DNA from: Afipia sp. GAS231
GTDB lineage: Bacteria; Pseudomonadota; Alphaproteobacteria; Rhizobiales; Xanthobacteraceae
Length of the DNA: 64,000 nucleotides
Direction: 5' to 3'
Assembly: GCF_900103365.1 (NCBI RefSeq)
Contig: NZ_LT629703.1
Span: 6,062,501-6,126,500, forward strand
The notes beneath the pieces are model-generated. The model saw nothing but the letters and a program-made list of their open reading frames with translations. It was not told the DNA's origin and searched no databases. This document shows positions 18,015 to 28,502 of the stretch, piece after piece. The translations under genes were made by a program, and so were the position numbers. Positions within the stretch are counted from its first letter, which is position 1. The number at the start of each line of letters is the position of its first letter.

Positions 18015-19220
18015 ATGACCATATCCGGTACCGATGAGAGGAATTTGACAGGCAGCTTCGCCGGCCTGCGCGTCCTCGATTTCTCGACCACGATCGCCGG
18101 ACCGCACTGTACCCGGATGCTCGCCGACATGGGCGCCGAGGTCATCAAGATCGAAACCGAGGAAGGCGAGACGATGCGGACCCGCCCGCCGATGCGCAAC
18201 AACTGTTCGACCGCCTTCGGCCAGCTCAATGTCGGCAAGAACAGCCTGGTGCTGGATCTGAAATCGCCGAAGGGCCTCGAAGCCGTTCGCCGGTTGGTCG
18301 CGTCCGCGGACGTCCTGGTCGAAAACTTTCGCCCCGGCGTGATGCGGCGGCTGAAGCTCGACTACGCTTCATTGCATGAACTCAACCCAAAACTGATCTA
18401 TTGCTCGATCTCCGGCTACGGCCAGACCGGCCCGTCGGCGGAACTGCCGGCCTATGCGCCGGTGATTCACGCCGCCTCCGGCTATGAGATGGCGCATCTC
18501 GCCTATCAGCCCGGACGGAGCCGGCCGGATTATTGCGGCATCTATCACGCCGATGTCCTCACCGGCGTCTATGCGTTCGGCGCCATCTCGGCGGCGCTGT
18601 ACCAGCGCTCGACCAACCAGAAGGGGCAGCACATCGACGTCTCGATGCTGGAATCGATGCTGAGCCTCACCCTGAACGAATTGCAGTGGTCGCAATTTGA
18701 GGTAAAGGCGACACAGCGGCCGATGTTCGGCCCGATCGAAACGGCCGACGGCTATGTCATGGTCGCGATCGCCAGCGAAAAGACCTTCCAGAGCCTGATG
18801 AACGTGATCGGCCACCCGGAATGGGTGAACGATCCGCGCTTCGCCAGATATGCCGACCGCCGCGAAAACTGGGGCAGCCTGATGGACGGCGTCGAAGCGT
18901 GGTCGCGCGTGGTGACAACGGAAAAATGTCTCGCCGCGCTCAATGACGAAGGCGTTCCCTCATCGGCCTACCGCACCGTGGCCGAGGCGTTGCGCGATCC
19001 GCAGATCGCCCATCGCGGTGCGCTGGCCGAAGTCGAGGACGGCGGCGGAACCTTCAAGGTCCTCAACCTGCCGTTCCGGATGTCGGGTGCCAAAGTGTCG
19101 GCGGCAAAGCGGATGTCGACGCTCGGCGAACACACGCTTCGCCTGCTCAAGGAGACCGGTCTGTCGGAGGATGAGATCAAGGCATTTTCCGGCAAGCAAC
19201 CGGTGGCGGCGCAGGGCTGA
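18015..19220 (+). CDS. Family III CoA-transferase (CaiB/BaiF type), first copy
   Basis: A 401-residue enzyme from ATG 18015 (MTISGTDERN), chosen because GGGAG at 18001-18005 precedes it at good spacing; ATG 17991 is an alternative. The opening LRVLDFSTTIAGPHCTRMLADMGAEVIKIE is the classic CoA-binding strand of the family. The segment DYCGIYHADVLTGVYAFGAISAAL holds the conserved Asp that forms the acyl anhydride. It would move CoA between carboxylic acids. It precedes a dipeptide-type ABC transporter on the same strand and may activate the imported acid. A second member of the family (27273-28502) heads the opposing cassette. Confidence 0.88.
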   Translation: MTISGTDERNLTGSFAGLRVLDFSTTIAGPHCTRMLADMGAEVIKIETEEGETMRTRPPMRNNCSTAFGQLNVGKNSLVLDLKSPKGLEAVRRLVASADVLVENFRPGVMRRLKLDYASLHELNPKLIYCSISGYGQTGPSAELPAYAPVIHAASGYEMAHLAYQPGRSRPDYCGIYHADVLTGVYAFGAISAALYQRSTNQKGQHIDVSMLESMLSLTLNELQWSQFEVKATQRPMFGPIETADGYVMVAIASEKTFQSLMNVIGHPEWVNDPRFARYADRRENWGSLMDGVEAWSRVVTTEKCLAALNDEGVPSSAYRTVAEALRDPQIAHRGALAEVEDGGGTFKVLNLPFRMSGAKVSAAKRMSTLGEHTLRLLKETGLSEDEIKAFSGKQPVAAQG

Positions 19221-19262
19221 CCGCGCGCGTCGCAAAACGACAATATTCACTTCTGCATTAAC

Positions 19263-19286
19263 GCCTGCGGCTTTTCATCCGCAGGC
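19263..19286 (+). terminator. Stem-loop after the CoA-transferase gene
   Basis: GCCTGCGG and CCGCAGGC form a perfect 8-bp stem around an 8-nt loop, 43 nt after the CoA-transferase stop. No U-run follows, so it may be an attenuator or an mRNA-stabilising hairpin separating the enzyme from the highly expressed binding protein rather than a full terminator. Confidence 0.45.
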
Positions 19287-19398
19287 TACGAACGGCCTTG
19301 CCCGCGACGGTATTTCCGGACAATCTCGCCCGGTGTCATTGACGATCCGGAACACCGGACGAACGACACGGCCGATGAGTCTTTGGGAGGGAATATCT

Positions 19399-20940
19399 AT
19401 GAAAGCGGCGATCCGTTCGAGTGCGCTCGCGCGAATATTTCTTGTGGCGGGATTTGGTATGGCAATGTCCGTATTGCCCGCCAGCGCCCAGAAATCCGGC
19501 GGCAGCATCACCGTCGGCCTCGAACTCGATATTCCCGGTTTCGATCCGCTGAAAGTCGGCGTGTTCGATACCTCGGCGGAAACCGCTGCCGCTGCGATCT
19601 TCGATACGCTCGTAGGCCTCGACGACAAGGGTCAGCCGGTGCCGAAGCTGGCGCTGTCCTGGACCAGTTCGGATGATTTCAAGACCTGGACGTTCAAGCT
19701 GCGTCAGGGCGTCAAATTCCATGACGGTACGCCGTTCAATGCCGAAGCTTTCAAGGCCAACTTCGACCGCCAGAAAGATCCGGCCAACAAATGCCGCTGC
19801 GCCTTCTATCTTGCCGCGGTCAAGGACGTGCAGGCGTCCGACGAATACACGGTGGTCTACAACCTGACCGATCCGTCGGTGAATTTTCCGTCGATCCTGA
19901 CCATTCAGAGTTCGAACAACTCCGTGCAGTCGCCGACGGCATGGAAGACCAAGGGTGACGACTACAATCGCAATCCGGTCGGCACCGGTCCCTATATCCT
20001 GAAGTCATGGACGGCGGGCGACCGCCTGGTTCTGGAAAGGAATCCGGATTACTGGAACAAGGACAAGGTTTACCTCGATCGAATTATCCTCAAGCCGTTG
20101 CCGGACGCGCAATCGCGGTTCGCCAGCCTGCAATCCGGAGAGGCCGATATCGTCTGGGACGACGAATACGACGCCGACAATATTCAGAAGGCGCAAAAAG
20201 ATCCGAAGATGACGGTGCATACCTATGCCGGGTCAGGCGCCGCGGTCTATGCCTTCAACACCAAGGTGGCGCCGTTCGACGACGTTCGCGTGCGCCAGGC
20301 GCTGGTGATGGCGCTCGACCGCAAGAAGATGTCGCAGGCGATCACCAACGGCCTGGCGCGGCCGACCACCAACCCCTACGGCGACGGTTCGTGGGTCAAA
20401 TGCAAGGACGATGGCGCGCTACCGGAAGATATTGAGAAGGCCAAAGCACTGCTCAAGGACTACGGCAAGCCGGTCGACTTCAAGATGATCGTGACCGCGA
20501 CTCCGCGCGGCCGGAACGTCGGGCAGGTGCTGCAGCAGTTCTGGAAGCGCGCCGGTGCCAACATGGAGATCGAGCAGATCGATCAGGCCACCGTGGTGCC
20601 GCGCGCCTTCATGCGCCAGTTCCAGTTGACGCCGTGGCGGATCGTCGATCTCGCCGATCCCGATGTTCAGATGTACGCCAACTTCCACACCGGCAGCCCG
20701 GTCGCGCTCGCCAATTATTCCAATCCAGAACTGGACCAATTGCTGGAGCACGCGCGCACCACTGCCGACCCCGCAAAACGTACCGAGGATTATTGCGCAA
20801 TCAGTCGTCTCATCAACAAGGAGGCGATTTGGTTCTGGACGTTCCAGAACACCTACTACGCGATCTCAACCTCCAAGCTGAAAGGCTTGCCGAAGATGTA
20901 CAGCGGGGTGATCGACGTGTCCCACGTCTGGATGGAATAA
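19399..20940 (+). CDS. Dipeptide/oligopeptide-type ABC substrate-binding protein (SBP_bac_5)
   Basis: A 513-residue periplasmic binding protein. The start ATG 19399 (MKAAIRSSALARIF) follows GGGAGG, and a Sec signal peptide ends at ASAQ near residue 29. The body has the family-5 pattern: SWTSSDDFKTWTFKLRQGVKFHDGTPFNAEAF and NPDYWNKDKVYLDRI. It delivers a peptide, opine, glycoside or another solute to the downstream permeases. A frame open further upstream has no start with a ribosome site. First gene of a tight five-gene transporter operon. Confidence 0.93.
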   Translation: MKAAIRSSALARIFLVAGFGMAMSVLPASAQKSGGSITVGLELDIPGFDPLKVGVFDTSAETAAAAIFDTLVGLDDKGQPVPKLALSWTSSDDFKTWTFKLRQGVKFHDGTPFNAEAFKANFDRQKDPANKCRCAFYLAAVKDVQASDEYTVVYNLTDPSVNFPSILTIQSSNNSVQSPTAWKTKGDDYNRNPVGTGPYILKSWTAGDRLVLERNPDYWNKDKVYLDRIILKPLPDAQSRFASLQSGEADIVWDDEYDADNIQKAQKDPKMTVHTYAGSGAAVYAFNTKVAPFDDVRVRQALVMALDRKKMSQAITNGLARPTTNPYGDGSWVKCKDDGALPEDIEKAKALLKDYGKPVDFKMIVTATPRGRNVGQVLQQFWKRAGANMEIEQIDQATVVPRAFMRQFQLTPWRIVDLADPDVQMYANFHTGSPVALANYSNPELDQLLEHARTTADPAKRTEDYCAISRLINKEAIWFWTFQNTYYAISTSKLKGLPKMYSGVIDVSHVWME

Positions 20941-20946
20941 TCCTCC

Positions 20947-21897
20947 ATGCTGTTCTTTGTCGCGCGCAGGCTGCTGTATCTGATACCGGTCCTGATCGCC
21001 GTATCGCTGTTGACCTTCTTCATCGCGTCGCTGCTGCCGGGCGATCTCGCTTACGTGATCCTCGGCGATCAGGCGACGCCGGAGAAGGTCGCGGCGCTGC
21101 GCCATGACATGGGGCTCGATCAGCCGATCTGGATCCGCTATTTCGGCTGGCTCGGAAACATCCTGCAGGGCGATTTCGGACGCTCGTTCCGTACCGGCCA
21201 GACCGTGCTGCAGGCAGTGGCCGAGCGGATTCCGGTCTCGATCGAACTGATGATCATGGCCGAGATCATCGGCCTCGCCATCGGCGTTCCCCTGGCGATC
21301 GTCTGCGCGGCCCGCAGCGGCAGCGCGTTCGACCGCTTCATGACCGGCAGCGCCTTCGCGATGCTGTCCTTGCCGGCGTTTTTGTCGGCGATCTTGCTGA
21401 TCTATCTGTTCGCGGTCGAGCTGCGCTGGTTGCCGGCGACCGGCTACGTGCCGTTCGCCGAGGATCCGGCCGCGAATCTGCGCTTCATGGTTTTGCCTGC
21501 GCTCACGCTGGCGCTCGCGGAATGGCCGGGCATCATGCGTGTGCTGCGTTCGGACATGATCGCAACCCTGCAGGAAGACTATATCGCGCTCGCCAAGGCC
21601 AAGGGCCTGACGGCGTCGCGCATCCTGTTCGTGCATGCGCTGAAACCTTCGTCGCTGACGCTGGTGACGATCACCGGAATCAACATCGGGCGGTTGATCG
21701 GCGGCACGGTGATCGTCGAGACCATCTTCGCATTGCCGGGGATCGGCCGGCTGCTGGTCGGCGCGATCTACACGCGCGATCTCATCATCCTGCAGGGCGT
21801 GGTGCTGCTGGTGGCCGCCGGCTTCGTGGTGATGAACTTCATTGTCGATCTGCTCTACGCCATCCTCGACCCCAGGATCCGTCATGGCCACGCTTGA
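20947..21897 (+). CDS. Dipeptide-type ABC transporter permease (DppB family)
   Basis: A 316-residue inner-membrane permease with six helices. N-terminal FFVARRLLYLIPVLIAVSLLTFFI and the coupling loop EDYIALAKAKGLTASRILFVHALKPS are DppB/OppB hallmarks. Starts 7 nt after the binding-protein stop and overlaps the next permease gene by 14 nt, implying coupled translation. Confidence 0.93.
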   Translation: MLFFVARRLLYLIPVLIAVSLLTFFIASLLPGDLAYVILGDQATPEKVAALRHDMGLDQPIWIRYFGWLGNILQGDFGRSFRTGQTVLQAVAERIPVSIELMIMAEIIGLAIGVPLAIVCAARSGSAFDRFMTGSAFAMLSLPAFLSAILLIYLFAVELRWLPATGYVPFAEDPAANLRFMVLPALTLALAEWPGIMRVLRSDMIATLQEDYIALAKAKGLTASRILFVHALKPSSLTLVTITGINIGRLIGGTVIVETIFALPGIGRLLVGAIYTRDLIILQGVVLLVAAGFVVMNFIVDLLYAILDPRIRHGHA

Positions 21898-22752
21898 ACT
21901 TAGCCTCGACGAGAGTGTTTCGGCTCTGCCGACCCGGCGCGGGCGGCGGCTGGGGTTGCTGTTCTGGTTTGCGATCGGCTGGATGACCTTGATGTTCGCG
22001 GTCGCGATCTTCGCCAATGTGCTGCCGCTGCCGAGCCCAACCGACATGGACATGCTGGAGCGGCGGGCGCCGTTTTCGATGGAGCATTGGCTTGGCACCG
22101 ACGGCCTCGGCCGCGACGAACTGGCCCGGTTGATTTACGGCGCGCGGATCTCGCTGGTCGTCGGTATCTGCGCGCCGATTATCGGGGTCACTATCGGCGG
22201 CGCGCTCGGCATGCTCGCGGGCTATTTCCGAGGCCGGTTCGAGTCGCTGGTGGTCGGCAGTATGGATGTACTGCTGGCATTCCCGCCGCTGATCCTGGCG
22301 CTCGCGGTGACGGCCTTTCTCGGCCAGTCGATCTTCAATCTGACCTGCATCCTCGGCGTGCTCGGCGTTCCCGCCTTCATGCGGGTGGCGCGCGCATCGA
22401 CGCTGACATTGGCGCGGCGCGAGTTCGTCATCGCGGCGCAAGCGCTCGGCGCCACGCATGCGCGAATCCTGCTGCGCGAATTGCTGCCGAACGTGCTGCT
22501 GCCGCTGCTCGCCTTCTTCCTGCTCGGCGTAGCCGTCACCATCGTGGTCGAGGGCGCGTTGTCGTTCCTGGGGCTCGGCGTGCCGCCGCCGATCTCGAGC
22601 TGGGGCAGCATGATCGGGGAGGGACGTGAAAGCCTCGAAGTGGCGCCACGGCTGGCGTTCCTGCCGGCCATTGCGATGTTTCTGACCGTGCTGTCCTTTA
22701 ACCTCGTCGGCGACACGCTGCGGGCACTCACCGATCCCAGGCAGGGCGCGCT

Positions 22753-22756
<4 letters not shown>
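21884..22756 (+). CDS. Dipeptide-type ABC transporter permease (DppC family)
   Basis: A 290-residue permease from ATG 21884 (MATLELSLDESVSALP). It contains HWLGTDGLGRDELARLIYGARISL (the DppC motif), the coupling loop REFVIAAQALGATHARILLRELLPN, and FLGLGVPPPISSWGSMIGEG near the C-terminus. Overlaps the upstream permease by 14 nt and the downstream ATPase by 4 nt. Confidence 0.93.
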
Positions 22757-23744
<988 letters not shown>

Positions 23745-23748
<4 letters not shown>

Positions 23749-24716
23749 TGCAACAGACCGCACCAAAAGACCCGCTGCTCGAAGTCAACAATCTCGTCGT
23801 CGAATATCCCGTCGGCGCCAGGACCGTGCATGCCGTCTCCGGTGTCAGCCTGCAGATCGCCCGCGGCGAAACGCTGGGGCTGGTCGGCGAGTCCGGTTGC
23901 GGCAAGTCGACGCTCGGCCGCGCGGTGTTGCAGTTGCGCCGGCCGACTTCCGGAAAGGTGTTGTTCGACGGCCAGGACCTCACGGTGATGCAGGGCGATA
24001 CCTTGCGGCTGATGCGCCGGCGCGTGCAACTGATCTTCCAGGATCCGATCGCCTCGTTGAACCCGCGGCGGCGGATCGGCGATATCGTCGCCGAGCCGCT
24101 GGTGATTTCAGGCGTCAAGGATCCCACGAAGCGAAAGCAGCTCGTCGATGAAGTGCTCAGCGCCGTCGGCCTCGATCCGGCGCTGGTGGTCGGGCGTCTT
24201 CCGCACGAGTTTTCCGGCGGGCAATGCCAGCGCATCTGCATCGCCCGCGCGCTGGTGCTCAACCCCGAATTCATCATCTGCGACGAGCCGGTCTCCGCGC
24301 TTGACGTTTCGATTCGCGCCCAGATCCTCAATCTGCTGGAAGAGATGAAGGCGCGCTATGGATTGACGCTGCTGTTCATTGCGCACGACCTGGCTGTTGT
24401 GAAGGCGGTCAGCGACCGTGTCGCGGTGATGTATCTCGGCCGTCTCTGCGAAGTCGGTCCGTCCGAGCAGCTGTTCGCCAAGCCGGCGCATCCCTATACC
24501 GCGCTCTTGATCGAGGCTATCCCGGTGCCCGATCCGGATGTCCGCCCCACCGAAACCGTTCCGGTTGGCGAACCGCCATCGCCGATTGCGCCGCCCTCGG
24601 GATGCCGTTTTCGTACCCGCTGTCCGCGCGCGGACGCGCAATGCAGCGCCGAGATGCCGGAACTGCGCACGGTGGCGCCTGGCCAGCTCGTGGCTTGCCA
24701 TCATCCCCTGATCTGA
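23745..24716 (+). CDS. Dipeptide-type ABC transporter ATPase (DppF family)
   Basis: A 323-residue ATPase, last of the transporter operon, starting in an ATGA overlap with dppD. Walker A GESGCGKST, Q-loop LIFQDPIASLNPR, signature FSGGQCQRICIARAL (Cys within the signature, slightly unusual), Walker B FIICDEPVSALDVS, and a C-terminal Cys motif GCRFRTRCPRADAQC. Confidence 0.93.
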
Positions 24717-24780
24717 ATATCGAAAGGCGGCCGTCCGCCGTTTGTCTCGCATGGGCGGACGTGGCAAGGTCCGCCTCAAC

Positions 24781-24834
24781 AATGCCTTCAAGAACAAGAA
24801 TGTCTTCAAGAACAAGAATGCCTTCAATAACAAG
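24781..24834 (+). repeat. Three tandem 18-bp repeats just before the alcohol dehydrogenase gene
   Basis: Three head-to-tail copies of aatgccttcaagaacaag (24781-24798, 24799-24816, 24817-24834), the second with one and the third with one substitution. They lie 18 nt before ATG 24853 in an otherwise noncoding leader. The tract is A-rich on the sense strand and lacks structure. Read in the downstream gene's frame it is open and would give a repeated Asn-Ala-Phe-Lys-Asn-Lys pattern, but the strong GGGAGAGAAG ribosome site lies after it. Confidence 0.85.
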
Positions 24835-24852
24835 ACTTACGGGAGAGAAGCG

Positions 24853-25923
24853 ATGAAGAGTTTCCAGGTCGCCGAGTTCAATGCCCCCCTGAAAGAGGTG
24901 GACCAGCCGACGCCGCAGCCGACCGGCACGCAGGTGCTGATCAAGGTGAAGGCCGCCGGCGTCTGCCATAGCGACCTGCACATCTGGGAAGGCGGTTATG
25001 ATCTCGGCCATGGCCGCAAGCCGCTGTCGCTAAAGGATCGCGGTGTGTCGCTGCCGCGCACGATGGGGCACGAGACGGTCGGCGAGATCCTGGCGTTCGG
25101 ACCCGATGTCAAGGAATCCGACAAGGGTGGGCTCAAGGCCGGTGACATCGCGCTGGCCTATCCGTGGCTCGGCTGCGGCAAGTGCGAGACCTGCGTCGGC
25201 GGCGACGAGAACATGTGCGCCATCAAGCCGAATTCGCTCGGCGTCTATTGCGACGGCGGTTATGCCGATCACATGACCGTGCCGCATCCGAAGTATCTGT
25301 TGAACCTGAACGGCCTCGATCCCGTCACCGCCGCGCCCTATGCCTGCTCCGGCGTCACCACCTACAGCGCGATCAAGAAGGTCGAATTCGCCCTGAACTC
25401 GCCAATCGTCATCTTTGGCGCCGGCGGGCTGGGCCTGATGGCGCTGTCGCTGCTGAAGGCGATGGGCGGCAAGGGTGCCATCGTCGTCGATATCGACGCC
25501 CGCAAGCGCGAGGCGGCTGAGGCCGCCGGTGCGCTCGCCACCGTCGACGGCAAGGCACCCGACGCGCTGGAACAGCTTGCCAAGAAGGCCGGCGGCCCGA
25601 TCCGCGCCGTGATCGATCTGGTCGGCAACGCCGCCACCACGCAACTCGGCTTCGACTGCCTCGCCAAGGGCGGCAAGCTCGTGATCGTTGGTCTGTTCGG
25701 CGGCGGTGCGACCTGGGCGTTGCCGCTGATTCCGATCAAGGCGATCACGATCCAGGGCAGCTATGTCGGCAACCTGCGCGAAACCCAGGAATTGCTCGAT
25801 CTGGTGCGAAGCAAGAAGATCGCGCCGATCCCGGTGACGACGATGCCGCTTGCGAAAGCCAATGAAGCGTTGAACGATTTGCACAAGGGCAAGCTGGTCG
25901 GCCGCGCGGTGCTCACACCGTAG
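24853..25923 (+). CDS. Zinc-dependent alcohol dehydrogenase (MDR family)
   Basis: A 356-residue NAD(P)-dependent dehydrogenase from ATG 24853 (MKSFQVAEF). Catalytic zinc ligands are Cys38 and the His-Glu pair at 73-74 (MGHETVGE); the structural zinc lobe has Cys108, Cys111, Cys114 and Cys122. The nucleotide-binding motif GAGGLGLMALSLL is near 190. It should interconvert an alcohol and an aldehyde or ketone in the cytoplasm. A stretch inserted near residues 48-66 (YDLGHGRKPLSLKDRGVS) is typical of a bacterial formaldehyde/benzyl-alcohol-like branch; the substrate is unknown. Located 136 nt after dppF, with the tandem repeats in the gap. Confidence 0.9.
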   Translation: MKSFQVAEFNAPLKEVDQPTPQPTGTQVLIKVKAAGVCHSDLHIWEGGYDLGHGRKPLSLKDRGVSLPRTMGHETVGEILAFGPDVKESDKGGLKAGDIALAYPWLGCGKCETCVGGDENMCAIKPNSLGVYCDGGYADHMTVPHPKYLLNLNGLDPVTAAPYACSGVTTYSAIKKVEFALNSPIVIFGAGGLGLMALSLLKAMGGKGAIVVDIDARKREAAEAAGALATVDGKAPDALEQLAKKAGGPIRAVIDLVGNAATTQLGFDCLAKGGKLVIVGLFGGGATWALPLIPIKAITIQGSYVGNLRETQELLDLVRSKKIAPIPVTTMPLAKANEALNDLHKGKLVGRAVLTP

Positions 25924-25937
25924 GTGCTCTGTCCCTC

Positions 25938-26027
25938 CGTCATGGCCGGGCTTGTCCCGGCCATCCACGTCTTTCTTGCCGATGCGCAGCAAAGACGTGG
26001 ATGCCCGGGACAAGCCCGGGCATGACG
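25938..26027. repeat. 90-bp palindromic intergenic repeat, CGTCATGGCCGGGCTTG family
   Basis: The left arm CGTCATGGCCGGGCTTGTCC and a complementary right arm ending GGCATGACG flank a short centre (ttcttgccgatgcgcagc). It would form a stem of about 36 bp. It is unrelated in sequence to the other palindrome family of this window and lies between the alcohol dehydrogenase and dehydrogenase genes, where it could act as a terminator or mRNA stabiliser. Confidence 0.85.
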
Positions 26028-26061
26028 AGCCTAAAAACCTCGTTCGAGCCAGGAATCTTCC

Positions 26062-27144
26062 ATGCCCGCAAATAGCGCGCTCCACATCGCCGTGCTCGGC
26101 GGCGACGGCATCGGCCCGGAGGTCATGGCGCCGGCGATCGAAGTTTTGCGCAAGATTGAAGCGACCACGGACCTGAAGTTCCGCTTCACCGAGGCGCCCG
26201 CCGGCGCCAACAATTATCTCGCGACCGGCAAGTCGATGCCGGACAGCACGATCAAGCTGTGCGAGGAGGCGGACGCGATCCTGCTCGGCGCCTGCGGCCT
26301 GCCGTCGGTGCGCTACCCCGACAACACCGAGATCGCTCCGCAGATCGAACTGCGTTTTCATTTCGATCTTTATGCCGGCGTACGGCCGGCGCGGCTCGTT
26401 CCGGGCGTACCGAGCCCGATCGTCGGTGCCGACCAGCGCGGCATCGATTTTGTCCTGATCAGGGAATCCACCGAAGGTCTGTTCGCTTCGATGGGCAAGG
26501 GTGTTGTCACCGATACCGAGGCGCGCGAGACGCTGGTCATCACGCGCAAGACCTCCGAGCGGCTGTTCGAATTCTCGTTCCGTCTGGCCGAACGCCGCAA
26601 GGCGCGCGGCCGCACCAACGGCGGGTTGACCTGTGTCGACAAGGCCAACGTGTTCAGGGCGTTTGCGTTTTTTCGCGAGATGTTCGACGAGGCGGCCAAG
26701 CGTCATCCCGGCGTCAAAGCCGACCGGCTCTATGTCGACGCCTGCGCGCTGATGCTGGTGAAGCGTCCCTGGGATTTCGACGTCACGGTCACCGAGAACA
26801 TGTTCGGCGATATTCTCTCCGACCTAGCCGCCGGCCTGATCGGTGGCCTCGGCATGGCGCCGTCGGCCGATATCGGCGACCGTCACGCCGTGTTCCAGCC
26901 TTGCCACGGTACCGCGCCCGATATCATGGGGCAGGGCAAGGCCAACCCGACCGGCATGATCCTGTCGGCGGCGATGATGCTGGATTGGCTGGCCGACAAG
27001 CACGGCCTCGAAAGCGCGGCGGAAGCCGGCGAGCGCATCGAGCGCGCCGTCGACAAGGCCTATGCCGGCGGCATCAAGCCGATGGAATTCGGCGGCAGCA
27101 ACGGCACCAACGATATCGCCAGGGCCGTGCTGGCGGCGCTGTAG
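26062..27144 (+). CDS. Isocitrate/isopropylmalate-type beta-decarboxylating dehydrogenase
   Basis: A 360-residue NAD(P)-dependent enzyme that oxidises and decarboxylates a 2-hydroxy-3-carboxy acid using Mg2+. The opening HIAVLGGDGIGPEVMAPAIEVL and the signature NMFGDILSDLAAGLIGGLGMAPSADIG hold the metal-binding aspartates; VDKANVF carries the catalytic Lys; HGTAPDIMGQGKANPTGMILSAAMML is the cofactor side. It is not clearly LeuB, because the substrate helix reads LRFHFDLYAGVRPARLVPG. It may be a tartrate- or 3-alkylmalate-type member. Last annotated enzyme of the plus-strand catabolic cassette. Confidence 0.88.
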   Translation: MPANSALHIAVLGGDGIGPEVMAPAIEVLRKIEATTDLKFRFTEAPAGANNYLATGKSMPDSTIKLCEEADAILLGACGLPSVRYPDNTEIAPQIELRFHFDLYAGVRPARLVPGVPSPIVGADQRGIDFVLIRESTEGLFASMGKGVVTDTEARETLVITRKTSERLFEFSFRLAERRKARGRTNGGLTCVDKANVFRAFAFFREMFDEAAKRHPGVKADRLYVDACALMLVKRPWDFDVTVTENMFGDILSDLAAGLIGGLGMAPSADIGDRHAVFQPCHGTAPDIMGQGKANPTGMILSAAMMLDWLADKHGLESAAEAGERIERAVDKAYAGGIKPMEFGGSNGTNDIARAVLAAL

Positions 27145-27260
27145 TGGTCAGAAACGCCATGCCTAGATGGGTCAAAATACTTGTTTGGATCATGGTTATC
27201 GCGACGGGCCTTGCGCTTCTCTCTGAGGCCATATTAATCGGATCAGACCTGTTCCGTTGA
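27144..27260 (+). CDS. Small single-span membrane protein candidate
   Basis: A short frame beginning either at GTG 27144 (sharing one base with the preceding TAG stop) or at ATG 27159, ending TGA 27260 (38 or 33 codons). The product has a basic start (MPRWVK) and a hydrophobic core of about 18 residues (ILVWIMVIATGLALLSEA), matching one transmembrane helix. The overlap suggests translational coupling to the dehydrogenase gene. The frame lies in the 128-nt gap before the convergent CoA-transferase. No homologue is recognised. Confidence 0.4.
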   Translation: MVRNAMPRWVKILVWIMVIATGLALLSEAILIGSDLFR

Positions 27261-27272
27261 ATCGCTGCCGCC

Positions 27273-28502
27273 TCAAATCGCCTTCGCCGCCTTCAGCTTC
27301 TCGATGCCTTCGTCGTCATAACCCAGCGAGCGCAACACTTCATCGTTGTGCTCGCCGAGATCAGGGGTGGCGGATCGCAAGTTGCGATCGAAGCCGGTGA
27401 TTTCGCAGGGCTGCGCGATCAGGTCGATCTCGCCGAGGCGCGGATGGGTGACGGGCCGCTTGATCCGCAACTCCTGGACCTGCGGATCGGCAAAGACGTC
27501 CTTGACGTTATAGACCGGGCCGCAGGGTAGGCCCTCGGCGACCATGATCTCGAACCATTCACGGCTGGACCGCGCGCGCAAAGCGGCGGTGATCAACTCG
27601 TTCAATGCTTCTCTGTTTCGCGAGCGCAAGCCGGCTGTAGCAAAACGCGGATCGGCGCCCATCTTCTCCCGATCGATCAGTTTGCAGAATTTCGCGAAGT
27701 TCTTGTTGCTGGTGGCGGCGAGATTGAGGAAGCCGTCGGCGGTCGGGAACAGTCCCATCGGGGTGTTGGTCGGATGGTGGTTGCCTTCCTGCGGCGGCAC
27801 CTTCTTGTCCATGGTCCAGCGCGTCGCCTGAAAATCCATCAGCGTGATGCCGGCTTCCAGCAGCGAGGTCTGGACCCAGCGGCCTTCGCCCGACACTTCG
27901 CGGTCGAGCAGCGCAATGAGAACGCCCTGCGCCAGAAACGCGCCCGCCATGACGTCGGTGACGGCGACGCCGACGCGCAGCGGGCCCTGGCCCGGAAATC
28001 CCGTGACCGACATGATGCCGGTCATGCCCTGCGCGATCTGGTCGATCGAGGGCCGCTCGGCATACGGGCCGTACTGGCCGAAGCCGGAAATGCTGCCATA
28101 GACGATCCGCGGGTTGCGCTTGCGCACCGACTCGAAATCGACGCCAAGGCGCTTGGCGACGCTGGGGCGCATGTTCTCGACGATGACGTCGGCCTTCTCG
28201 GCCAGCCGCATGAAGACCTCGCGGCCTTCGTCGGTCTTCAGGTTCAGCGTGATGGCGCGCTTGTTGCGGTGCAGGTTCTGGAAGTCCGAACCATCGCGGC
28301 GGCCGACGACTTCGCTGGCTTCAGCGGCTTCCGGCGGTGGTTCGACGCGGATCACGTCGGCGCCCCAATCGGCCAGCGTACGGACGCAGGACGGGCCGGC
28401 GCGCGCCAGGGTCAAATCGAGCACCTTGAACCGCGACAGCGGCAACCGGGAAGATTGGTCCTGCGGCGCGGCGTGGTCGGCTTTATCGACGGGCTTATGC
28501 AT
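27273..28502 (-). CDS. Family III CoA-transferase (CaiB/BaiF type), second copy
   Basis: A 409-residue enzyme. FKVLDLTLARAGPSCVRTLADWGADVIRVEPP is the N-terminal CoA-binding segment, and GVAVTDVMAGAFLAQGVLIAL carries the conserved Asp. The short Lys/Asp/His-rich N-terminus is not conserved. The start overlaps the end of the upstream ATPase gene by 8 nt, so it is the last gene of the minus-strand operon (binding protein, GST, crotonase, permease, ATPase, CoA-transferase). It probably puts the imported carboxylate onto CoA. Confidence 0.9.
   Translation of the reverse strand: MHKPVDKADHAAPQDQSSRLPLSRFKVLDLTLARAGPSCVRTLADWGADVIRVEPPPEAAEASEVVGRRDGSDFQNLHRNKRAITLNLKTDEGREVFMRLAEKADVIVENMRPSVAKRLGVDFESVRKRNPRIVYGSISGFGQYGPYAERPSIDQIAQGMTGIMSVTGFPGQGPLRVGVAVTDVMAGAFLAQGVLIALLDREVSGEGRWVQTSLLEAGITLMDFQATRWTMDKKVPPQEGNHHPTNTPMGLFPTADGFLNLAATSNKNFAKFCKLIDREKMGADPRFATAGLRSRNREALNELITAALRARSSREWFEIMVAEGLPCGPVYNVKDVFADPQVQELRIKRPVTHPRLGEIDLIAQPCEITGFDRNLRSATPDLGEHNDEVLRSLGYDDEGIEKLKAAKAI

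Noticed and set aside
24781..24834. Possible CRISPR-like array from the three 18-bp units
   Set aside because: The units are contiguous without spacers and too few; they are simple tandem repeats.
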